Position numbers and translations under genes: made by a program | Assembly (NCBI GenBank): GCA_041651175.1 | Contig: JBAZJT010000023.1 | Location: forward strand, 1-30,422 | Reading direction: 5' to 3' | DNA length: 30,422 bases | Source of the DNA: Elusimicrobiales bacterium | GTDB taxonomy: Bacteria; Elusimicrobiota; Elusimicrobia; Elusimicrobiales; Elusimicrobiaceae | Notes under the pieces: model-generated | Database searches by the model: none | Told to the model about the DNA's origin: nothing | What the model saw: the letters and a program-made list of their open reading frames with translations, nothing else | Shown: in pieces, positions 24,163 through 30,422 of the stretch | Position numbering within the stretch: the first letter of the stretch is position 1 | How the letters are laid out: every line of letters begins with the position of its first letter

Positions 24163-24471
24163 TCACAGCGTCTCGCCGCATTTGCGGCACAGACGCACAC
24201 GGTCGCCGGACTGGAGGCGGCCCGCTTTCGGTTTGGCGGCCTTGTTGCACTTGGGGCAGACCAGCGCCACGTTGGAGATATGCAGCGGCATCTCCTTTTT
24301 CTGTATACCGCCGGGCTTGTTCTGCGCGGCGCGCGCGTGCTTTGTGACCATGTTCACGCCAGCGACCAGAACCCTGTCCTTGCCGGCAATGATGCGGCGC
24401 ACCTCGCCGCGCTTGCCTTTGTCCTTGCCGCACAGAACCACTACGGTGTCTTTGGCTTTTATGGTAGTCAT
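24163..24471 (-). CDS. rplX: Ribosomal protein uL24 with zinc ribbon
   Basis: 102 residues. The KOW domain is at 4-35 (KDTVVVLCGKDKGKRGEVRRI), then KHARAAQNKPGGIQKKEMPLHISNVALV, and a C-terminal zinc ribbon formed by C72, C75, C95 and C98. L24 starts 50S assembly. GAGG 6 nt before ATG overlaps the rplN stop region. Confidence 0.97.
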   Translation of the reverse strand: MTTIKAKDTVVVLCGKDKGKRGEVRRIIAGKDRVLVAGVNMVTKHARAAQNKPGGIQKKEMPLHISNVALVCPKCNKAAKPKAGRLQSGDRVRLCRKCGETL

Positions 24472-24480
24472 CTCAAACCT

Positions 24481-24849
24481 CTATACCACTTCCGGCGCAA
24501 GCGAGATTATTTTCAGGAAATTCTTCTCCCGCAGTTCCCGCGCGACCGGGCCGAAAACGCGGGTGCCTTTCGGCTCGCCGTTGGCGTCTATGACGCAGAC
24601 CGCGTTGTCGTCAAAACGGATATACGAACCGTCGGGGCGGCGGCTTTCCTTGTGCGCGCGCACCACCACGGCCTTGACCACGTCGCCTTTCTTGATGGCG
24701 GCGGTGGGCAACGCGTCTTTCACCGAGCAGACCACTATGTCGCCCAGGAAGGCGTAGCGGCGGTGATGCCCGCCCTGGATTTTGAAGCACATCAGCTTTC
24801 TGGCGCCGGAATTGTCGGCGACGTTAAGCATCGTCCTTAGCTGTATCAT
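24481..24849 (-). CDS. rplN: Ribosomal protein uL14
   Basis: 122 residues, exactly the usual size. MIQLRTMLNVADNSGARKLMCFKI and RPDGSYIRFDDNAVCVID are strongly conserved L14 sequence. It forms intersubunit bridges and binds the silencing factor RsfS. It starts 6 nt after rpsQ. Confidence 0.98.
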   Translation of the reverse strand: MIQLRTMLNVADNSGARKLMCFKIQGGHHRRYAFLGDIVVCSVKDALPTAAIKKGDVVKAVVVRAHKESRRPDGSYIRFDDNAVCVIDANGEPKGTRVFGPVARELREKNFLKIISLAPEVV

Positions 24850-24855
24850 ATGTCC

Positions 24856-25122
24856 CTATACCCTGGCCTTGGAAATAACGCGGACCACCCGCCACCGTTT
24901 AAGCTTGGACAGCGGCCTCGTGCTGGCGATTTCCACCACATCGCCGGATTTGGACTCGTTGCCCTCGTCGTGCGCGTAGAATTTGCTGGTCCGGCGCAGC
25001 ACCTTGCTGTAAAGCGCGTGATGCGCGGCGCGGCCCACTTCCACCACGCGGGTTTTGCTCATCTTGTCGGAAACCACGGTTCCCTGAAAAGTCTTGCGCT
25101 GTGCGCGCGCGTTTTCTTCCAT
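24856..25122 (-). CDS. rpsQ: Ribosomal protein uS17
   Basis: 88 residues. RKTFQGTVVSDKMSKTRVVEV and the OB-fold segment YAHDEGNESKSGDVVEIASTRPLSKLKRWRV split across 55-83 are typical. A primary 16S rRNA binder. AAGAGG about 5 nt upstream; it follows rpmC by 8 nt. Confidence 0.97.
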   Translation of the reverse strand: MEENARAQRKTFQGTVVSDKMSKTRVVEVGRAAHHALYSKVLRRTSKFYAHDEGNESKSGDVVEIASTRPLSKLKRWRVVRVISKARV

Positions 25123-25130
25123 ATATCCTC

Positions 25131-25346
25131 TTATTTGGCGGGCTTGGCGGCGCGCGCCTTCTGCGCGGAAACCGTCTCAAGCAACGCGATTTTGCGGCGC
25201 AGCGCGCGCAGCTCCAGTGGATCGGTGAGCGGCGTCATCTTATGCCGGAACTCCAGGCTGAACCGTTTCTCCCGCGCCTGGCGCAGTTCGGAGCCCAGTT
25301 CCGCCGGGGTCAGATTTTTAAGCGCTTCTTTGTCTTTGGTCTTCAT
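25131..25346 (-). CDS. rpmC: Ribosomal protein uL29
   Basis: 71 residues. Two-helix protein with LTPAELGSELRQAREKRFSLEF and a second helix LRALRRKIALLETV, followed by a short basic/Ala tail. L29 lies at the exit tunnel near the SRP and trigger-factor dock. AAGGGG upstream overlaps the rplP stop. Confidence 0.95.
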   Translation of the reverse strand: MKTKDKEALKNLTPAELGSELRQAREKRFSLEFRHKMTPLTDPLELRALRRKIALLETVSAQKARAAKPAK

Positions 25347-25355
25347 GGCAACCCC

Positions 25356-25766
25356 TTAATGCCGCACCACGAAACGGGTGCTTATGGGCAGCTTGGCGGC
25401 GGCCAGCGTCATCGCCTGGCGCGCGTCGGCCTCGGTCATGCCCTCTATTTCAAACATCATCCGGCCCGGCTTTACAACCGCGACCCAATGGTCCGGCGCG
25501 CCCTTGCCTTTTCCCATGCGGGTTTCGGCAGGGTGCTTGGTTACGGCCTTGTCCGGGAAAATACGTATCCAGAGCTTGCCCTTTTTCTTGAGGCAGCGCG
25601 CCAGCGTAACGCGGGCGGCCTCTATCTGGCGGGCGGTTATCCACTTCGGCTCCAGGGCTTTAAGCCCGTACTCGCCGAAAGCCACCGTTACGCCGCGCTT
25701 GGCTTTCCCCTTGATGCGGGGCGCGCTATGCGTTTTGCGGTACTTCACTCTTTTTGGCATCAGCAT
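25356..25766 (-). CDS. rplP: Ribosomal protein uL16
   Basis: 136 residues. The start MLMPKRVKYRK matches the family's MLxPKR start, so the first of two Met codons is chosen. KLWIRIFPDKAVTKHPAETRMGKGKGAPDHWVAVVKPG, given here in two halves around residues 62-100, is the conserved core. L16 organises the A-site region. AAGGAGG lies 9 nt before the ATG inside rpsC; the two genes overlap by 41 nt in different frames. Confidence 0.97.
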   Translation of the reverse strand: MLMPKRVKYRKTHSAPRIKGKAKRGVTVAFGEYGLKALEPKWITARQIEAARVTLARCLKKKGKLWIRIFPDKAVTKHPAETRMGKGKGAPDHWVAVVKPGRMMFEIEGMTEADARQAMTLAAAKLPISTRFVVRH

Positions 25767-26511
25767 TTGCGGCGGCCTCCTTGTTTTCAGTCTGTTGCGG
25801 CTGTGCGGCGGTTTCCTGCCTGACCTGCTCCTCCGGCCCGAAATCGCCGCTGCGGCGCATCTCGGCCAGGATTTCGCGCGGCGACTTGGCGAAATGGAGC
25901 TTCTTGAATATCCACACCTTGACGCCTATTTTTCCGCTTACGGTGTGGGCTTCCGCGAAACCGTAGTCTATGTCGGCGCAGATAGTATGCAGCGGGACGC
26001 GGCCCTCGCGCTTCCATTCCCGTCGGGCGATTTCCGCGCCGCCGATGCGCCCGGAAACCATGATTTTGATTCCCAGCGCCTTGGCCGACATCGCACGCTC
26101 CATAGAGCGCTTCAGCGCACTGGCGTAATGCGCGCGCTTTTCAAGCTGGAAGCAGATTGATTCCGCCACCAGCCGCGCGTCCAGCTCCGGCGTCTTGATC
26201 TCCATCACGTTGACGAAGGTGCGGCTGCCGGTGATGCGCTCTATCTCGTTTTTTAGCGCTTCAATATCGGCGCCGCGCTTGCCTATGACTATGCCGGGCC
26301 GCGCGGTGTGCACGTTGACGCGCAGGTAAGAACCGGCGCGCTCTATGCCCACCCAGCTTACCGCCGCCATATGGAAGCGGCGCCGGATGATGGCCCGTAT
26401 CTCAAAATCCTCGGCAATCAGCGCCGGCATGTGGCGGGGCGAGAACCATTTGGACTGCCAGTCCTGCACGTATCCCAACCGCATTGATCTGGGGTGTATT
26501 TTATGGCCCAT
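25726..26511 (-). CDS. rpsC: Ribosomal protein uS3
   Basis: 261 residues against ~220-235 usually. MGHKIHPRSMRLGYVQDWQSKW is the typical start; the KH domain has GIVIGKRGADIEALK. From about residue 225 a Gln/Ala/Glu/Lys-rich tail is added, whose last 13 codons overlap rplP. S3 with S4 and S5 lines the mRNA entry pore. Its ATG has no normal Shine-Dalgarno; AAGGAG is 23 nt away beyond a hairpin (26519-26533). Confidence 0.97.
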   Translation of the reverse strand: MGHKIHPRSMRLGYVQDWQSKWFSPRHMPALIAEDFEIRAIIRRRFHMAAVSWVGIERAGSYLRVNVHTARPGIVIGKRGADIEALKNEIERITGSRTFVNVMEIKTPELDARLVAESICFQLEKRAHYASALKRSMERAMSAKALGIKIMVSGRIGGAEIARREWKREGRVPLHTICADIDYGFAEAHTVSGKIGVKVWIFKKLHFAKSPREILAEMRRSGDFGPEEQVRQETAAQPQQTENKEAAANADAKKSEVPQNA

Positions 26512-26540
26512 AATTTCCGGCGGTCAGACCGCCTCTCCTT
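26512..26540 (-). promoter_or_regulatory. rpsC initiation region with hairpin between Shine-Dalgarno and ATG
   Basis: AAGGAG (26535-26540) lies in the last codons of rplV. One base later comes GGCGGT-CTG-ACCGCC (26519-26533; 6 bp, loop containing part of the rplV TGA stop), then GGAAATT and the rpsC ATG. Linear spacing is 23 nt; with the hairpin excluded it is 8 nt. Ribosomes ending rplV would melt the stem, so rpsC initiation may depend on rplV termination. Confidence 0.6.
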
Positions 26541-26883
26541 TCCCGTCGGAAACGATGACGGTCAAATGGCACATCTTGCGTTTGAACGGCATCGCCCTGC
26601 CCTGCGGGCCGGGCTGCATGCGCTTGAGCTGCCCCATCGGCCCCTGGTCGGCGAAGGCGGTAACGATGCGCACGCCGGCCATATCCAGCTTTTTGCCGGC
26701 CTTGACGGAGAGATTGGCGGCGGCGGAGTTGACGGTCTTGGCGACCAGCTCCCCGCAGCGGCGCGGCACGGAGGAAATAATATCCTGCGCGGCGCGCACG
26801 TCTTTTCCGCGTATCTGGTCCAGCACCTGCGCCACCTTCCTTCTGCCGAACCGCTGAAATTTCGCCTTGGCGACTGCTTCCAT
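26524..26883 (-). CDS. rplV: Ribosomal protein uL22
   Basis: 119 residues. RRKVAQVLDQIRGKDVRAAQDII and the tunnel-reaching loop region MQPGPQGRAMPFKRKMCHLTVIV are clear. L22 lines the exit tunnel. GAGG lies 8 nt before the ATG. It ends inside the hairpin that precedes rpsC. Confidence 0.97.
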   Translation of the reverse strand: MEAVAKAKFQRFGRRKVAQVLDQIRGKDVRAAQDIISSVPRRCGELVAKTVNSAAANLSVKAGKKLDMAGVRIVTAFADQGPMGQLKRMQPGPQGRAMPFKRKMCHLTVIVSDGKGEAV

Positions 26884-26904
26884 AATAATATCCTCTCCGA
26901 AATA

Positions 26905-27192
26905 TCAGGTAAGCTCGGTGGCTTCCTTGGTATGCGCCGCGCCGTGCCCCTTGAACAGGCGGGTGAACGAAAATTCGCCCAGCTTGTGGCCGACCATGCG
27001 CTCGGTCACGTAAACCGGCAGGAACTTGCGCCCGTTATGCACGAGGAAGTTATGCCCCACGAAATCCGGGGTTATCGTGCAGGCGCGCGCCCACGTCTTG
27101 ACCGGCTTCTTGTCGCCGGTGCGGTTCATTTCCTGTATCGCCTTGAGCACGTTCGAGTCAACGAACGGCCCTTTTTTAGTAGACCTTCCCAT
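26905..27192 (-). CDS. rpsS: Ribosomal protein uS19
   Basis: 95 residues, standard. MGRSTKKGPFVDSNVLKAI and the core VYVTERMVGHKLGEFSFTRLFKGHG, given here in part, are diagnostic. S19 pairs with S13 in the 30S head. GGGAG is 11 nt upstream, within the rplB end. Confidence 0.97.
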   Translation of the reverse strand: MGRSTKKGPFVDSNVLKAIQEMNRTGDKKPVKTWARACTITPDFVGHNFLVHNGRKFLPVYVTERMVGHKLGEFSFTRLFKGHGAAHTKEATELT

Positions 27193-27198
27193 ATCTCA

Positions 27199-28038
27199 TC
27201 ACGCTCCCGCGCTGCCTTTGCGCCTGTCCTGCACTATCATCCAGTCCCACACCTTCGGGGACCGCGTTTTGTAGCCTTTTGACGGCTGATTCCACGGCGA
27301 GCGGGGCACGTTGTTGCCCTTGGAGCGGCCTCTGCCGCCGCCCATCGGATGGTCAACGGCGTTCATCGCGCCGCCGCGCACCGTGGGCCGCCAGCCGCGA
27401 TGCCGGTTGCGGCCCGCGTTGCCGATGATAACGGTGTTATGCTCCACATTGCCCACCTGGCCCAACGTGGCCATGCAATCTATGGGCACGCGCCGGATTT
27501 CGCCGGAGGGCATTTTAAGCTGCGCGTACAAATCCTCTTTGGCCATAAGCTGCGCCTGCCCGCCGGCAGAGCGCACCATCTGCGCGCCCTTGCCGGGCCG
27601 CATCTCCACCGCGTGGATGAAGGCGCCTTCCGGTATGTTTTTTATCGGAAGGGCGTTGCCGGGTTTCAGCTCGGCATCGGGGCCGCTCATCAGCTTGTCA
27701 CCCACCTTTATTCCGGTGGGCTGGAGGATATAGCGCTTCTCCCCGTCGGCATAATTGAGCAGGCAGATGCGCGCGCTGCGGTTCGGGTCGTACTCTATGG
27801 AGGCGACCGTGGCCGGCACGCCGAACTTCTCGCGCCGGAAATCTATCGCGCGCAGGGCGCGCTTGTGTCCGCCGCCGTGGTGGCGCACCATCACCATTCC
27901 GGTGTTGTTGCGCCCGCCTTTCTTGCGCAGCCCGCGGGTGAGCTTCTTTTCGGGGGAGGTCTTGGTTATCTCCGAAAAATCCGCCACCGTTATGAACCTG
28001 CGGGACGGGGTGTAGGGTTTGAATGTCTTGTTGGGCAT
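27199..28038 (-). CDS. rplB: Ribosomal protein uL2
   Basis: 279 residues, standard. The central GGGHKRALRAIDFRR and C-terminal NAVDHPMGGGRGRSKGNN stretch, with the conserved His next to the peptidyl-transferase centre, identify L2. AGAGG 7 nt before the ATG, overlapping the rplW stop. Confidence 0.98.
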   Translation of the reverse strand: MPNKTFKPYTPSRRFITVADFSEITKTSPEKKLTRGLRKKGGRNNTGMVMVRHHGGGHKRALRAIDFRREKFGVPATVASIEYDPNRSARICLLNYADGEKRYILQPTGIKVGDKLMSGPDAELKPGNALPIKNIPEGAFIHAVEMRPGKGAQMVRSAGGQAQLMAKEDLYAQLKMPSGEIRRVPIDCMATLGQVGNVEHNTVIIGNAGRNRHRGWRPTVRGGAMNAVDHPMGGGRGRSKGNNVPRSPWNQPSKGYKTRSPKVWDWMIVQDRRKGSAGA

Positions 28039-28050
28039 AAAATTTCCTCT

Positions 28051-28344
28051 TTAGGCCGCCGGGGTGGTGTCTATCTTCTGGCCCTGGGCCAGCGTTACCA
28101 CGGCTTTTTTCCAGTCCGGCCTGCGGCCCGCAAACCGCCCCATCCGGTGTATCTTCCCGCCGACGATGGAGGTGTGGACCTTGGTAACCTTCACCTTGAA
28201 CATTTTTTCCACCGCGGCGCGGATTTCGGTTTTGGTGGCGCTTTTGTCCACCGCGAAGCTGTAGCGGTTTTCCTTGTCGCGCAACTCAAGGCTTTTTTCG
28301 GTCTGAAGCGGCCTTTTCAGAATGGTGTAAATGTCGCCGTTCAT
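28051..28344 (-). CDS. rplW: Ribosomal protein uL23
   Basis: 97 residues from MNGDIYTILKRPLQTEKSL. This ATG overlaps the rplD stop as ATGA and has a near-perfect AAGGAGG 6 nt upstream; a 7-residue longer start is unlikely. The core YSFAVDKSATKTEIRAAVEKMF fits. L23 is the docking site for trigger factor and SRP at the tunnel exit. Confidence 0.96.
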   Translation of the reverse strand: MNGDIYTILKRPLQTEKSLELRDKENRYSFAVDKSATKTEIRAAVEKMFKVKVTKVHTSIVGGKIHRMGRFAGRRPDWKKAVVTLAQGQKIDTTPAA

Positions 28345-28976
28345 TTGGCCTCCTTGCCGGACCACAGGCCGCTGAGGCTTTCCAGCGCGTCCCTGGTGAT
28401 GATGATTTTGCCGCTGTTAAGCACGGCGTAAGCGTTAAGCTCCGCCGGGCGGCAGTTGGAAAGCCCCGCAAGGTTGCGCGCCGCTTTCTCAACATTCGCG
28501 CTGGAGCGCATGGTAACCAGCAGCGGCTTGCGGCCCGCGCCCAGGGCGCGCAGCACGGCTGCAAGCTCCTGGGTTTTGGGCTCGGGGATGTCAAATTTGT
28601 CCACCACCACAAGCCCGCCCTCGGCGAACTTGGCCGACAGCGACTGCGCCAGCGCCAGCCGCCGCTTGCCAAGCGGAAATTCCCGCCGGAAGGAGCGCGG
28701 CTGCGGCCCGAACACCACGCCGCCCTTGCGCCAGATGGGCGAGCGGGTGCTGCCGTGCCGCGCACGGCCCGTATGCTTCTGTTTCCACGGCTTCCTGCCG
28801 CCGCCGGAAACTTCGGACCTGCGTTTGGCGTGCGCGGTTCCCTCGCGCTGGTTGGCCAGATAGGAGGTAACAGCCTCGTATAGGAAATGCGCGTCCGGCT
28901 TATGGCCGAACAGCGTTTCCGAAAGCGGGCAGCTGCCCACCTTTTCGCCTTTGATGTTGACTAAAGTCGTTTCCAT
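28341..28976 (-). CDS. rplD: Ribosomal protein uL4
   Basis: 211 residues. The extended loop region AKRRSEVSGGGRKPWKQKHTG with RARHGSTRSPIWRKGG is the hallmark tunnel loop (about 48-80). In E. coli L4 also represses the S10 operon through its long leader; no such leader fits here (see promoter at 30269). CGAGG about 6 nt before the ATG. Confidence 0.97.
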   Translation of the reverse strand: METTLVNIKGEKVGSCPLSETLFGHKPDAHFLYEAVTSYLANQREGTAHAKRRSEVSGGGRKPWKQKHTGRARHGSTRSPIWRKGGVVFGPQPRSFRREFPLGKRRLALAQSLSAKFAEGGLVVVDKFDIPEPKTQELAAVLRALGAGRKPLLVTMRSSANVEKAARNLAGLSNCRPAELNAYAVLNSGKIIITRDALESLSGLWSGKEAK

Positions 28977-28991
28977 GTCATCCTCGGAAAG

Positions 28992-29813
28992 CTATTTCTT
29001 GGCCGCGGGCTTGGCCGCGCCTTTTTTGGCTTTCTTGTCCGTGACAACCTGTTCCACCCGCTTCTTGCGCGGCTTGGAAGTCTCCAGCACAGCAACGAGG
29101 CCGCCGTTGGTTCCGGGCACCGCGCCGTTGATATAGAGGAGATGGCTGTCCGCATCCACCTTCACGACCTCCAGCTTGGCGGCGGTGAAGGTCTGGCAGC
29201 CCATATGCCCCGCCATGCGCTGGCCGGGTATGACCCGCCCCAGCGACCGGCGGGAGGCAATAGATCCAGGCGCGCGTTCCTTGTCAGACGAGCCGTGCGA
29301 GCCGGGCATCCCGTGGAAGCCGTGGCGCTTCATGCCGCCGGCAAAGCCGCGGCCCTTGGTAACGCCCTGAACGTCCACATAATCCCCGACGGCAAAGCGG
29401 CTGGCGGCGGTAACAGTCTGCCCCGTTTCCCAGCCATTGATGTCGGAGAGGCGGAACTCGCGCAGCCGGCGGGCGGGGGTTACGCCGCGTTTGGCGAACT
29501 GGCCCGCCACCGGTTTGGACAGCGATTCCAAATCCGTCTCGCCGTAGCCGAGGCAGATGGCGCTGTAGCCGTCTCTTTCCGGCGTGCGCACGTTTGCGAC
29601 CACGCAGGGCCCCGCCTTGACGACGGTAACGGCGCGCAGCCGCCCCTTGCCGTCAAATATCTGAGTCATGCCCACTTTTTCGCCCAGAATGGCGCGCAGC
29701 CCCGTGGGCGCGGGTTTCTGCTGCGGCAGGGCCGCCGTCTCCGCCGGCGCCGGGGTTTCCGGCGTCTGCTGCGCCGCCTGCGGCGCGTTGGATGCAGTGT
29801 TCAAATCGGACAT
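28992..29813 (-). CDS. rplC: Ribosomal protein uL3
   Basis: 273 residues against ~210 usually. I start at MSDLNTASNAPQ, with GGAG 6 nt upstream; an upstream in-frame Met 14 codons earlier has no such support. Residues 1-37 are Ala/Pro/Gln-rich; the core begins LRAILGEKVGMTQIFDGKG, with KGRGFAGGMKRHGFHGMPGSHG and PGQRMAGHMG as signatures. The last ~35 residues are a Lys/Ala tail. L3 reaches the peptidyl-transferase centre. Confidence 0.96.
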   Translation of the reverse strand: MSDLNTASNAPQAAQQTPETPAPAETAALPQQKPAPTGLRAILGEKVGMTQIFDGKGRLRAVTVVKAGPCVVANVRTPERDGYSAICLGYGETDLESLSKPVAGQFAKRGVTPARRLREFRLSDINGWETGQTVTAASRFAVGDYVDVQGVTKGRGFAGGMKRHGFHGMPGSHGSSDKERAPGSIASRRSLGRVIPGQRMAGHMGCQTFTAAKLEVVKVDADSHLLYINGAVPGTNGGLVAVLETSKPRKKRVEQVVTDKKAKKGAAKPAAKK

Positions 29814-29885
29814 ATAATCTCCGCAATCGCGGACAAAACGGCCCCTCCCCGCCATGACTGCGCGGGAAAGCGCCGTCCTGCTCCG

Positions 29886-30239
29886 CTATTTCTTTATCTC
29901 CACGTCCACGCCGGCGGGGAGGTCGAGCTTCATCAACTCGTCCACCGTCTTGGAGGTCGGGCTTTTCAAATCTATCAGCCGTTTGTGCACGCGCATTTCA
30001 AACTGCTCGCGCGACTTCTTGTCGGTATGGGGAGAGCGCAGAACGGTGTACTTCCGAATTCTCGTCGGAAGCAGCACCGGCCCCGCCACTATCGCGCCCG
30101 TGCGCCTGGCTGTATCCACTATGCGGGAAACCGACTGGTCCAGCATTCTGTGGTCGTAGGACCGGAGTTTTATCCTGATGCGCTCCTGTCCGTCCAGGCG
30201 GACGGCCTTGCCGTCGCTGTGCTTATGTTCATCTGCCAT
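29886..30239 (-). CDS. rpsJ: Ribosomal protein uS10
   Basis: 117 residues with a short charged N-terminal extension (~15) before IRIKLRSYDHRMLDQSV. GPVLLPTRIRKYTVLRSPHTDKKSREQFE, seen in parts at 53-82, is diagnostic of S10/NusE, which also serves in transcription antitermination. AGAGGA lies 7 nt before the ATG. First gene of the S10 operon, 52 bp after tuf, with its own likely promoter in the gap. Confidence 0.97.
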   Translation of the reverse strand: MADEHKHSDGKAVRLDGQERIRIKLRSYDHRMLDQSVSRIVDTARRTGAIVAGPVLLPTRIRKYTVLRSPHTDKKSREQFEMRVHKRLIDLKSPTSKTVDELMKLDLPAGVDVEIKK

Positions 30240-30268
30240 GACATGTCCTCTCGTGAATCGGTCTCAAC

Positions 30269-30277
30269 ATTATAGCA
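30269..30277 (-). promoter_or_regulatory. Extended -10 promoter for the S10-spc-alpha operon
   Basis: TGC-TATAAT is a perfect TGnTATAAT extended -10 element in the 52-bp tuf-rpsJ gap. There is no good -35 at 16-18 bp, as is common for extended -10 promoters. Transcription would start near 30260-30263, leaving a leader of only about 21-24 nt with the rpsJ Shine-Dalgarno. A tiny stem AACG/CGTT just upstream is too weak to be called a tuf terminator. Confidence 0.6.
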
Positions 30278-30291
30278 AAAACGAGGCCGTT

Positions 30292-30422
30292 CTACTCTAT
30301 GACCTCGATAACTACGCCGGCGCCCACCGTGTGCCCGCCCTCGCGGATGGCAAAACGCAAACCTTTTTCCATCGCTATCGGCGTGATGAGCGTTACCGTC
30401 ATCTCCGTGTTGTCGCCGGGCA
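30292..30422 (-). CDS. tuf: Elongation factor Tu, C-terminal end (partial)
   Basis: The last 42 codons plus stop; the rest lies beyond the window edge. The readable end PGDNTEMTVTLITPIAME, then KGLRFAIREGGHTVGAGVV and IEVIE, is the conserved last beta-barrel strand set of EF-Tu domain 3, which brings aminoacyl-tRNA to the ribosome. tuf directly before rpsJ is the usual str-S10 junction. Confidence 0.96.
   Translation of the reverse strand, partial: PGDNTEMTVTLITPIAMEKGLRFAIREGGHTVGAGVVIEVIE

Noticed and set aside
24155..24200. S8-type regulatory site at the rplX-rplE junction
   Set aside because: I looked for a helix resembling the E. coli S8 target; the only palindrome (CCGC/GCGG) is part of the zinc-ribbon codons of L24.
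30278..30291. Possible tuf terminator
   Set aside because: The only stem is 4 bp (AACG/CGTT) with three Ts; too weak.

Overview
The window is a GC-rich (by eye a little over 60%), almost fully coding stretch of bacterial chromosome. Every confidently identified gene lies on the minus strand, so it is transcribed from high to low coordinates. It starts with the 3' end of tuf (EF-Tu) and runs through the fused S10, spc and alpha ribosomal operons: rpsJ, rplC, rplD, rplW, rplB, rpsS, rplV, rpsC, rplP, rpmC, rpsQ, rplN, rplX, rplE, rpsZ/N, rpsH, rplF, rplR, rpsE, rplO, secY, adk, map, infA, rpmJ, rpsM, rpsK, rpsD, rpoA, rplQ. rpmD (L30) is missing between rpsE and rplO.

Without a break in strand or spacing this continues into the rod-shape/elongasome cluster mreB-mreC-mreD-mrdA-rodA. 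Next come a stand-alone DUF2344 (radical-SAM-linked) protein, ribonuclease G, an exported N-acetylmuramoyl-L-alanine amidase and a small exported protein of unknown function. The window ends with leuS-lptE-holA, the gene order also seen in Gammaproteobacteria. Translation, protein export, cell-wall elongation, LPS export and replisome loading genes are therefore chained head to tail, with gaps mostly under 70 bp and many 1-8 nt overlaps.

The organism is a diderm, LPS-making, probably rod-shaped bacterium: it has LptE, MreBCD/RodA/PBP2 and exported AmiC-type amidase. High GC, many Ala/Pro/Gln/Lys-rich protein tails, zinc-type S14/L36/S4/L24 and this gene order would fit an uncultured high-GC Elusimicrobiota or a related lineage. 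That phylum call is a low-confidence inference.

No mobile element, CRISPR, tRNA or rRNA was seen, and this is core genome rather than an accessory island. The most interesting signals are non-coding. At four genes (rpsC, infA, rpmJ, rpsK) a good Shine-Dalgarno sequence sits 18-26 nt from the start codon, with a hairpin exactly in between that would bring the two together. There is also an extended -10 promoter in the tuf-rpsJ gap, a TGnTATAAT element 3 nt before the adk start codon (possible leaderless mRNA), a 23-nt palindrome between rpsD and rpoA, and heavy use of the AUA isoleucine codon despite the high GC.
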